Assembly (NCBI GenBank): GCA_948857205.1
Contig: CAQPRV010000036.1
Span: 1-11,959, forward strand
Length of the DNA stretch: 11,959 nt
Source: an uncultured Clostridia bacterium
GTDB taxonomy: Bacteria; Bacillota; Clostridia; TANB77; CAG-508
Direction of reading: 5' to 3'
In this document: positions 6,901-11,959 of the stretch, piece by piece
How positions within the stretch are numbered: position 1 is the stretch's first letter
How the letters are laid out: each line of letters starts with the position of its first letter
Program-made: the position numbers and the translations under genes
Notes under the pieces: model-generated
Database searches by the model: none
The model's input: only the letters and a program-made list of their open reading frames with translations
What the model was told of the DNA's origin: nothing

Positions 6901-8394
6901 AGAACAACAGCAATAGAAGTTAGCAAAACAGATATAACAGGAGAAAAAGAGTTAGTTGGTGCAAAACTAACTATTACAGACGAAAATAACGAAGTTATTG
7001 ATAGTTGGGTATCTACTGAAAAAACTCACAAAATAGAAGGTTTAGTTGTAGGAAAAGAATATACACTAAAAGAAGAAACAGCACCAAATGGATTTGTGGT
7101 AGCAACAGAAATCAAATTCAAAGTAGAAAATACAGCAGAGATTCAAAAAGTAACAATGATAGATAAAGTAGTAACAATGACAAAACAAGACATTGGTGGA
7201 AATGAGATTGAAGGAGCAGAACTTCAAGTTATTGATGAAGATAATAATGTAGTTGATGAGTGGACATCTACAAAAGAGCCACATAGAATTAACAATTTAG
7301 TAGAGGGAAAAACATATACACTTATTGAACAATATGCACCAGATGGATTTGTTATATCAAATGAAGTTAAATTTACTGTAACTACTGATAAAGAAACACA
7401 AGAAGTGAAAATGATAGATAAAGTAGTTGAAATATCAAAACAAGATATTAGTGGAAATGAACTAGAGGGAGCTACTTTAGTTGTTACAAGCACTAAAACA
7501 AAGAACATTGTAGATAAATGGGTTTCTGGTAAAGAGCCACACAAAGTAAATGGACTTATTGAAAACGAAGAATATATATTACACGAAGAAATCGTGGTAG
7601 ATGGCTATGTAAAAGCTACTGATGTAAAATTTACAGTAACAAGTGATAAAGAAACTCAAAAAGTAATAATGATTGACAAAATATTAGAAGTTGTAAAAAC
7701 AGATCTAGTAACAGGCGAAGAAATTGAAGGAGCAGAATTGAAAGTAATTGACGAAGATGGCAATGTAATAGATGAATGGACATCTACAAAAGAGCCACAT
7801 AAAGTAGTTGGATTAGAAGAAAACAAAAAATACAAATTAGTTGAAATTACTGCACCTTATGGCTATGAGATTACAGAAGAAATCGAGTTTACTGTGAGTG
7901 AAGATAAAGAAACACAAAGAGTAGAAATGAAAGATATGCCTATTCTTCAAAATATTAAATTAGTAAAAATTGATAGTAATACAAAAGAAGTTATCAAAGA
8001 TAAATTTACTTTTGGAATATATGAAGATGCAGAATGCACAAAACTTATAAAAGAAGTAAAATCAGATAAAGAAAATGGAACAGTTTTATTTGAAGATTTA
8101 CGATATGGAACTTATTATATTAAGGAAATTGCTGCACCAAAGGGTTATGTATTATCAGATAAAGTAATCAAAGTTGAAATGAATGACAAAGGAATATTTA
8201 TTGATAATGAGAAAGTAGAAAGTGAAGATTCAACATATACTTTTGAATTTGAAAATGTACCAGTAGATACACCAAAAACTGGAGATAATAGTAACTTAAA
8301 ACTATATGCAGGTTTATTAGGCTTATCTATACTTGCATTAGCTAGTGTGGGAGTACACGAATATAAAAAGAGAAAATCAGTAAATAAAAAATAG
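3949..8394 (+). CDS. LPXTG-type adhesin: thioester domain plus CnaB repeats, 1481 aa
   Basis: Cell-wall-anchored adhesin, exported and fixed by a sortase. ATG 3949 is 8 bases after AAAGGAGG (3933-3940). Signal peptide 1-29 (KKLKKVIALMFIAITLL…IFA). Residues about 40-290 resemble the thioester domain of Gram-positive adhesins: FCAEHG with Cys76 and TQQMVW with Gln141 fit the Cys-Gln thioester that bonds covalently to host targets. From about 300 to 1440 come about eleven SpaA/CnaB-type beta domains with a strand-1 Lys, the Glu-x-x-x-P-x-G turn (Y-x-x-K-E…PTGY) and a closing Asn or Asp, the parts of self-formed isopeptide bonds. Domains 7-10 (988-1332) are near-identical in length and SpyCatcher-like. 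The end is TPKTG (1441-1445), a membrane helix and a KKRK tail. The first position of the sorting motif is Thr, not Leu. No sortase is seen here, so a host sortase would be needed. Confidence 0.92.
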   Translation: MLKAKKLKKVIALMFIAITLLSTAQPIFAVTDSGSGKWTAGQWDSNIYTTDNKSDLGMLMRRLVNTTTGEKITVFCAEHGVNSQTGTVETGTHNTPTDPKVKRACKVAFFGWYQKYGNYCIDGGIMAADMNSRKMDYVFTQQMVWSTLGQSNATFRNASIQSQYEAFKADINAKIDNMERKPSFCSETITVEVGQTKTLTDSNNVLGQYVSFDKTVDGIRITHNKGENTLNVTANEDCTKEAIRISENTMFDWGVIKEETHNQHSTVYFTFRDGVQNQLYSLNYNDPVTMSLSFKINLLGNLELSKLNTNGDLVDGAIFNVTGENGFNRDVTVTNGKIKLEKLRKGTYYIKEKSSPTGYLLNTETYTAEVKPNQTTEQAIVNTEPTAEITVTKTNTNGDKVQGAKFQIIANEDIYNVARTVKHHSKGDVVATITTNSVGVASKSNLPLGKYKIKEIEVPTGYLLNTEQKEVTLRYKDQNTNVIFGSVTVENTEPTGNLIIEKTDKETGNKNRVDKKSHHGDATLKGTEYTLYAKERITNVAGTIKYFDKDEQIATFTFNEYGVASIKITNNNTPAKISVEGTKLTGLPMGKYYAKETIVPTGYMPDTKVYDYTFSYRDMNTKVIEVAGTVTNTVEKAPFEVIKVSTNENATAETVANAEFTAILSKYVDYYGSFDEAKKHLSEFATDEYSIFRTGTNGHGISGLLAYGEYTVNETYTPSPEITTVEQFYVTIDKDSKTPVKELVENDLPFEAYIKMQKQDKKTGKFVTYSNATFELYRLNEDTNKWEQVQCKISDKYYKTWTTNSEGVAKTETKLEAGKYKLTEIKIPTGFIQLDEELTFKVDNRNSTLNYDKDWDAWITVTVKNEQPTGTLKLNKKVALREDMDKTMIKDIDFTKISFELVADEKIIDYADGSTIYEKGKVVGKYNLKADGTLTVSNLPMGKYHLKELTTIDGAVLDKTEYEVIFEQKDTVTKEYVVEKDIENRTTAIEVSKTDITGEKELVGAKLTITDENNEVIDSWVSTEKTHKIEGLVVGKEYTLKEETAPNGFVVATEIKFKVENTAEIQKVTMIDKVVTMTKQDIGGNEIEGAELQVIDEDNNVVDEWTSTKEPHRINNLVEGKTYTLIEQYAPDGFVISNEVKFTVTTDKETQEVKMIDKVVEISKQDISGNELEGATLVVTSTKTKNIVDKWVSGKEPHKVNGLIENEEYILHEEIVVDGYVKATDVKFTVTSDKETQKVIMIDKILEVVKTDLVTGEEIEGAELKVIDEDGNVIDEWTSTKEPHKVVGLEENKKYKLVEITAPYGYEITEEIEFTVSEDKETQRVEMKDMPILQNIKLVKIDSNTKEVIKDKFTFGIYEDAECTKLIKEVKSDKENGTVLFEDLRYGTYYIKEIAAPKGYVLSDKVIKVEMNDKGIFIDNEKVESEDSTYTFEFENVPVDTPKTGDNSNLKLYAGLLGLSILALASVGVHEYKKRKSVNKK
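6910..7944 (+). repeat. Four tandem CnaB2/SpyCatcher-like domain repeats
   Basis: Units are 6910-7173 (88 aa), 7174-7428 (85 aa), 7429-7686 (86 aa) and 7687-7944 (86 aa). Each has a strand-1 Lys (K993, K1079, K1164, K1250), a Glu before the A-P-x-G turn or its equivalent (E1042, E1127, E1213, E1299) and a final Asp in M-I-D-K or M-K-D-M (D1072, D1157, D1243, D1329). Lys-Asp-Glu is the isopeptide triad known for CnaB2 of the Streptococcus pyogenes protein FbaB. Two units share an identical 24-base stretch (7261-7284 and 7777-7800). Confidence 0.85.
8269..8391 (+). other. Sortase sorting signal of the adhesin
   Basis: TPKTG (8269-8283) is followed by a short polar spacer, a hydrophobic helix (LYAGLLGLSILALASVGV) and a basic tail. 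This is the standard three-part cell-wall sorting signal. Thr replaces the usual Leu at position 1, as in some clostridial sortase substrates that use S-PXTG or P-PXTG forms. Confidence 0.85.
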
Positions 8395-8403
8395 ACCAAT
8401 AAC

Positions 8404-8427
8404 AAGGTGGCTTTAATTAGCCACCTT
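8404..8427 (+). terminator. Perfect 9-bp hairpin after the adhesin gene
   Basis: AAGGTGGCT (8404-8412) and AGCCACCTT (8419-8427) form a perfect stem around TTAATT. The bases that follow (AATTCAATTT) are U-rich but not a clean T run, so termination may be partial. The ribosome binding site of the next gene starts 10 bases later (8438). It could also act as a 3' stabiliser or processing site. Confidence 0.6.
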
Positions 8428-8451
8428 AATTCAATTTAAGGAGGAATTATC

Positions 8452-8667
8452 ATGCCACAATATACACTAACACAAAGTGTAAAGACATTGGAAAAATTAT
8501 TTGAAAACAATATAGATTCAGAACAAAAAATAAAAGCCTTAAAATGGGAAGATTTGAAACAGTTTAGCCCTGTTGAAAAAAGTTTTATTATGGATTTAAA
8601 AGAAGCAGTAGCAAAGAAAAATGTAATAGGATTTTTAGCAGGAAAAGAGGAAACAGAAAGGAGATAA
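8452..8667 (+). CDS. Small hypothetical protein, 71 aa
   Basis: ATG 8452 is 7 bases after AAGGAGG (8438-8444). The product is mainly helical and polar, with Leu/Ile/Phe heptad-like spacing (SVKTLEKLFENN, EDLKQFSPVEKSFIMDLKEAVAKK) and an acidic-basic tail (GKEETERR). It has no Cys, signal peptide or membrane helix. It is 2 bases from the next gene, whose ribosome binding site lies in its last codons, so the two are translationally linked. I do not recognise the family. Such small genes often sit ahead of the large ArdC/helicase-type gene in clostridial ICEs, but no role can be read from the sequence. Confidence 0.8.
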   Translation: MPQYTLTQSVKTLEKLFENNIDSEQKIKALKWEDLKQFSPVEKSFIMDLKEAVAKKNVIGFLAGKEETERR

Positions 8668-8669
8668 CT

Positions 8670-8981
8670 ATGATAGAACATTATAAAAAGCCATCAGTAA
8701 AATTCATTGTAAATAAAGGAAACTTTAATAAACTAATGGCATTACTTGCATTTCAAGAAGAAAATATTGTAACAGAAGAATGGAAAGAAAAAGCTAAAAA
8801 CTTACAAGATCTATTATTAAGATATTCTATACCACAAAAAGATGAAGAGGGAGAAATATCTATAATAGACATTGGACTATTCCAAAAAGAAGCAGCAGAA
8901 CTAATAGTTTTATTACTTTCTGCATTTGATAATGTATTAAAAGTAGATGAAGATTATACAAGGAAAATGAAAAGACAATAA
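8670..8981 (+). CDS. Small hypothetical protein, 103 aa
   Basis: ATG 8670 is 6 bases after AAAGGAG (8657-8663), which lies inside the end of the preceding gene. The product is a soluble, helix-rich protein: a short basic N-terminus (HYKKPSVKFIVNKGNFNKLM), a hydrophobic helix, an acidic stretch (QKDEEGEISIID), then a Leu-rich helix (AAELIVLLLSAFDNVLK) that is probably a core or packing helix rather than a membrane span, and a basic tail. It is probably co-transcribed with 8452-8667 and 8999-11827 (17-base gap). Family not recognised. Confidence 0.8.
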   Translation: MIEHYKKPSVKFIVNKGNFNKLMALLAFQEENIVTEEWKEKAKNLQDLLLRYSIPQKDEEGEISIIDIGLFQKEAAELIVLLLSAFDNVLKVDEDYTRKMKRQ

Positions 8982-8998
8982 TGTAGAGGAGGAATAGT

Positions 8999-11827
8999 TT
9001 GGGAAAAATAACAGAAACAAGACAACTCTATAAAGAAGTTATAAATGAACTTTCACAAAGTGCAGAAAATTGGAGAAAGTTTTTAGATAGCAGTTCATGG
9101 AATTTCAAATATGATTTTGATGACCAAATTCTTATATATGCACAGCGACCAGATGCAAGAGCTTGTGCAACTATGCAAGAATGGAATAAAAAAGTAGTAC
9201 CACATAGATGGGTAAATAGTGGGGCAAAACCAATATATGTATTCGATAAAAATCCATATAGTGAATATCCATTTAAGTTAGTGTTTGACTTATCAGATAC
9301 CAACAATTATAATAATACAGAGTATAAATTATGGACTATAAAACAAAATTATGAAGAAGATATAATCGAAAGTTTAGAAGCCAATTTTGGAGATATAAGC
9401 TCAAAAGAAAATCTATCACAAGCTATAATTTCAGCAAGTTATAATATGGTAGTAGATAATATAGAAGATTATTTTACATCAATTATAAAAAACAAGAAAA
9501 ACTCAATGCTTGAAACTATATCAGATGATGAAATAAAAACTATGCTTATTACAACTACATGGGCAAGTGTAAGCTATATGATGATGACTAGATGTGGAAT
9601 AAATGCAAAAGATCAAATACAAGAGCAAGAGTTATCATATATAAAATACTTTAATAACCAAGAAGTTATAACAACATTAGGTGCAAGTGTAAGTGATATA
9701 GCAGAAATGGGTTTGAGAGAAATTGCAAGGACAGTTGCAAATCTACAAAAAAGTGAAAAATTAAAAAATCGTACAATAGAAAAATTTGATAAAGAGATGT
9801 ATTCTAATGATAATGAAAAAATCAAAGGAGGAAAAGAAGATGGTAGAGAAAATAGAGTACACGAAACAAGGGGATTATTACATGCCCAACCTAGTAATGG
9901 AGAAAGAGAAGATACCAGCAGGAAAATACGCTCTGATGAGATACAATTATCTAAAGAATCACAAAAACCACGAGTTGACAATATTAGTAATGAACAAGAA
10001 ACTAGCACAACACTTGACACAAGTACAGGAACAAGTGAGCCAGAGAGTGGAAGAATTGGTAGAGATGATGAAGAAACAACAAGGGATAACAGAAGAATTG
10101 AAAGCCAAAGACCAAATGACATGGGTAGGATTCATGAACAACATCAAAGCGACAGCAGAGGAGATAGCAGCGAACGAAATAATTTACATTTAGGTATTTA
10201 TAGTAGGGACAGTAGTAAGGACTGTCCTTATGTTGTTACAGATGCAAAAGTTAATCAAATACTAACTAATGCACCACATTTAAGAGTTTCTAATAGTGAA
10301 ATCAGACAATACTTTGAAAATGAAAAAGGCAAAAGTAAACGAGCAGAATTTCTAAAAGGTAGCTTTAATATTGATTATACAGAAATTATAATAAATGATG
10401 AAAGATATGGCTATAAAGCATTTGAAAATGGACTTTTAGTATGGAAAGGTAGTTTTTTATCAAGAGATACAGAAAGTTTTATTTCATGGGAAAATTTAAT
10501 TGATAATTATGAAGCTATGATTATGCTTAATCAATTAAAAGATGTGAAAACAAGAATCTCATCTGTTACAGACCAAATGTCTTTAATCAATGAAGTGGAA
10601 AAAAAGCCAGAGCTAGAATTTACACAAGAGTTTATAGATAGAGTATTACAAGAAAGAGGAACATTCAGCAAATATTCTATATATCAACAATTTGAAACAC
10701 ATTTGTCATTAAAAGATAATGCAGACTATCTAAAGAAAATGTATGGATTAGGCTATTATGGAACAACTGGAACTGTATCTGGATCAGGAATAGGTTTGCA
10801 ATGTTCTCCTAAAGGTATGACATTAAATAGAGGTTATTTCAAAGATGAAATTACAACAACAATAAGTTGGAATGATGTAGCAAAAAGAATAACAGAACTT
10901 ATTAAGGTAGAAAGATATTTGAATGAAAAGGAACTTGCAGAATACCCTAATTGGCTAAAAGAGCAAGAACAAGCAAAAGAATTAAGAGAAGCAGAAGAAA
11001 AATTAGAAAATCAAGCAGAACAACAAGAGTATGAGCTTGCCAAAAGAGTATATTCATTTGTTAAGCCATCAGATTTATATAATTATCCAGATGATACAGC
11101 AGCTTTAAACACAGATGAAGAAAATATTGAAATAGTAAAATCAGATATAAGTGATACGAGAAATGTAAATGACTATGTAAATGCTTTAAATAAAATAAGA
11201 GAAAATATTGCAGATACAGACTCACAAAAACATGAACTAGATGTGATAATATCAATATTAGAGAAAAGAGTTCCACATTATGAATATCATTTAGGAGATA
11301 CTGTCTATATTGGTGCAGATAAGTATGAAATTGCAGGTATAAAGGACAATGTAGTTACCTTAATTGATACAAAATTTCCAATACTTAATAAACAAATGAG
11401 CTTTGATGAATTTGAAAGAAAAGTCAAAGATAATTATTCAAATGACCATTTAATTGTAAAAGAACAAAAAGAAAATTCAGCAGAAGTAGATAATGATAAA
11501 GGTCAAACACTAGAACAAGATTTGTATGACTTTTACAATACTTATGATATATATGATCTTAATGAAGTACCAATAGAACAAATTAGAGATGATTTAAAAA
11601 ATTCGGAATCTATACAACAAACAATACAATATCTAAAAGAAATATTAAAACAAGAAAATGAAGTAAATGATTTTACAAATGATTTAAAAGAAATCATAAA
11701 AAAATTAGAAGTAGAATATGAAAGAAAAGTAGAAAAACAAGAAACTCAAAAAGAAGAGATAGTACAGCAAGAAACAGAAGAACAACAAGGAGAAAATAAG
11801 CAACAAGTTGAACAAGAAAAATATTGA
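8999..11827 (+). CDS. ICE helicase/methylase-like protein, N-terminal half only, 942 aa
   Basis: TTG 8999 is 6 bases after AGGAGG (8987-8992). Residues about 1-90 (QLYKEVINELSQSAENW…DDQILIYAQRPDARAC…EWNKKVVPHRWVNSGAKPIYV) match the ArdC-like N-terminal domain found on the very large SNF2-helicase/N6-methylase proteins of Tn1549-like ICEs. Residues about 455-655 (YGYKAFENGLLVWKGSF, YSIYQQFETHLSLKDN, MTLNRGYF, ISWNDVAKRITELIKVERYL) and about 755-825 (LGDTVYIGADKYEI, FERKVKDNYSNDHL) also fit the pre-helicase part of that family, from memory. The gene then ends in a Glu/Gln/Lys-rich coiled-coil tail; no helicase motifs and no NPPY methylase motif are seen, whereas family members run to about 2000 residues or more. 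Residues about 281-399 form a disordered Arg/Glu/Ser/Asp/Thr linker that also encodes tnpV in the +1 frame. Likely an ICE DNA-processing or anti-restriction accessory protein; the exact role is unknown. Confidence 0.85.
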   Translation: MGKITETRQLYKEVINELSQSAENWRKFLDSSSWNFKYDFDDQILIYAQRPDARACATMQEWNKKVVPHRWVNSGAKPIYVFDKNPYSEYPFKLVFDLSDTNNYNNTEYKLWTIKQNYEEDIIESLEANFGDISSKENLSQAIISASYNMVVDNIEDYFTSIIKNKKNSMLETISDDEIKTMLITTTWASVSYMMMTRCGINAKDQIQEQELSYIKYFNNQEVITTLGASVSDIAEMGLREIARTVANLQKSEKLKNRTIEKFDKEMYSNDNEKIKGGKEDGRENRVHETRGLLHAQPSNGEREDTSRKIRSDEIQLSKESQKPRVDNISNEQETSTTLDTSTGTSEPESGRIGRDDEETTRDNRRIESQRPNDMGRIHEQHQSDSRGDSSERNNLHLGIYSRDSSKDCPYVVTDAKVNQILTNAPHLRVSNSEIRQYFENEKGKSKRAEFLKGSFNIDYTEIIINDERYGYKAFENGLLVWKGSFLSRDTESFISWENLIDNYEAMIMLNQLKDVKTRISSVTDQMSLINEVEKKPELEFTQEFIDRVLQERGTFSKYSIYQQFETHLSLKDNADYLKKMYGLGYYGTTGTVSGSGIGLQCSPKGMTLNRGYFKDEITTTISWNDVAKRITELIKVERYLNEKELAEYPNWLKEQEQAKELREAEEKLENQAEQQEYELAKRVYSFVKPSDLYNYPDDTAALNTDEENIEIVKSDISDTRNVNDYVNALNKIRENIADTDSQKHELDVIISILEKRVPHYEYHLGDTVYIGADKYEIAGIKDNVVTLIDTKFPILNKQMSFDEFERKVKDNYSNDHLIVKEQKENSAEVDNDKGQTLEQDLYDFYNTYDIYDLNEVPIEQIRDDLKNSESIQQTIQYLKEILKQENEVNDFTNDLKEIIKKLEVEYERKVEKQETQKEEIVQQETEEQQGENKQQVEQEKY
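9824..9842 (+). promoter_or_regulatory. Internal Shine-Dalgarno and start codon for tnpV
   Basis: AAAGGAGG (9824-9831) followed 8 bases later by ATG (9840-9842) lies inside the large gene, where it encodes the peptide I-K-G-G-K-E-D-G. The match and spacing equal the best sites of the stand-alone genes here, and they set the start of the overlapping +1-frame gene. Confidence 0.8.
9840..10193 (+). CDS. tnpV: TnpV-family protein, nested in the +1 frame of the large gene
   Basis: Complete 117-aa frame from ATG 9840 to TAG 10191-10193, preceded by AAAGGAGG with 8-base spacing. The upstream in-frame ATG at 9786 lacks such a site. The product fits the TnpV family (named after a Tn4451 product) along its length: YTKQGDYYMPNL near the start, PAGKYALMRYNYLKNH (about 25-40), a helical middle with AQHL and QRVEELVEMM, then the signature KAKDQMTWVGFMNNIKATAE and EIIYI at the very end. 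The family is known from clostridial mobile elements; its biochemical role is not settled. Here it lies wholly inside the 942-aa gene, which reads the same DNA as a disordered linker. Third positions are less A/T-rich than elsewhere and local G+C is high (about 38%), consistent with two coding frames. Homology is sure from the motif pattern; expression is inferred from the SD. Confidence 0.8.
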   Translation: MVEKIEYTKQGDYYMPNLVMEKEKIPAGKYALMRYNYLKNHKNHELTILVMNKKLAQHLTQVQEQVSQRVEELVEMMKKQQGITEELKAKDQMTWVGFMNNIKATAEEIAANEIIYI

Positions 11828-11885
11828 GTAACATTAAATATAACCAAAAACAAGATTTAGAGAGAGTAATTATTCATTTATATTT

Positions 11886-11946
11886 ATTGGTTTATATCAA
11901 TTAAATTCAAAATATATGTATTTACATTTAATTGATATAAAACAGT
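11886..11946. repeat. Long AT-rich inverted repeat downstream of the last gene
   Basis: TTTATATCAATTAAAT (11891-11906) and ATTTAATTGATATAAA (11926-11941) are perfect 16-base arms with a 19-base loop. Past one mismatch, four more pairs (one wobble) can form. No T run follows. In the stretch 11828-11959 I see no gene and no convincing promoter. The repeat could be a hairpin terminator, a regulator-binding site for the next gene, a recombination or attachment site, or a single-strand origin-type structure. Confidence 0.65.
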
Positions 11947-11959
11947 TTACGAATTTTCA

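Noticed and set aside
3054..8357. 13-base match GTGTGGGAGTACA at 3054-3066 and 8345-8357
   Set aside because: A match of this length is expected about once by chance in a window this size; one copy is coding and no extended similarity flanks it.
3949..8394. Repeat array considered as a CRISPR or DNA-level satellite
   Set aside because: The periodicity is that of protein domains about 85-140 codons long with diverged DNA; there are no short identical repeats with spacers.
9786..9839. Upstream ATG for the nested tnpV frame
   Set aside because: No ribosome binding site, and the extra residues (MIKRCILMIMKK…) do not fit the family's N-terminus; ATG 9840 has a perfect site.
9613..10122. Long open frame on the minus strand, 169 codons
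   Set aside because: It lies opposite the dual-coding region, has Ser/Leu-rich low-complexity content and no ribosome binding site. It is a shadow of the constrained + strand codons.

Overview
The window is AT-rich, with a low-GC Firmicutes style: strong AAGGAGG-type ribosome binding sites, TTG and GTG starts, and poly-T hairpins. Its gene content looks like one accessory module of an integrative conjugative element (ICE) of the Clostridia, all read on the + strand. The organism is most likely an anaerobic Clostridia-class commensal. No integrase, relaxase, sortase, rRNA, tRNA or CRISPR array is visible.

Layout. 1-388: a long terminator-like hairpin (2-72), then a stretch with a good SD but broken reading frames (126-299), an AT-rich promoter-like stretch and a 47-aa gene (389-532). 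543-1323: two small unknown genes (601-900, 905-1252) separated by hairpins. 1342-3050: a parA-parB pair of the ICE type, with two oddities: a +1 frameshift exactly at the Walker A motif of parA, and an ATA codon where parB should start. 3096-3124: a good sigma-A-type promoter ahead of a membrane-anchored protein with a Cys-rich C-terminal domain (3149-3874). 3949-8394: a 1481-aa sortase-anchored adhesin with an N-terminal thioester domain, about eleven CnaB/SpaA-type domains (four of them tandem SpyCatcher-like units) and a TPKTG sorting signal. 8452-8981: two small unknown genes. 8999-11827: a 942-aa protein that resembles only the N-terminal half of the giant ICE helicase/methylase proteins. 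11828-11959: no gene seen, but a perfect 16-bp inverted repeat.

The most striking signal is inside the last large gene. A complete TnpV-family gene (9840-10193) lies in the +1 frame, with its own perfect Shine-Dalgarno and ATG. The host protein's Arg/Glu/Ser/Asp-rich linker (about residues 281-399) is the other-frame reading of tnpV. Local G+C rises to about 38% (hand count) against about 22-28% in sampled flanking lines, as expected for DNA coding in two frames. This looks like genuine overprinting.

How the parts may work together: parAB would help maintain the element. The small genes and the ArdC-like/helicase-N-terminus protein are ICE accessory functions. The two surface proteins are cargo for attachment to cells or matrix. 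Several hairpins sit directly upstream of the next ribosome binding site with no room for a promoter, so expression along the module probably depends on read-through, attenuation or processing.
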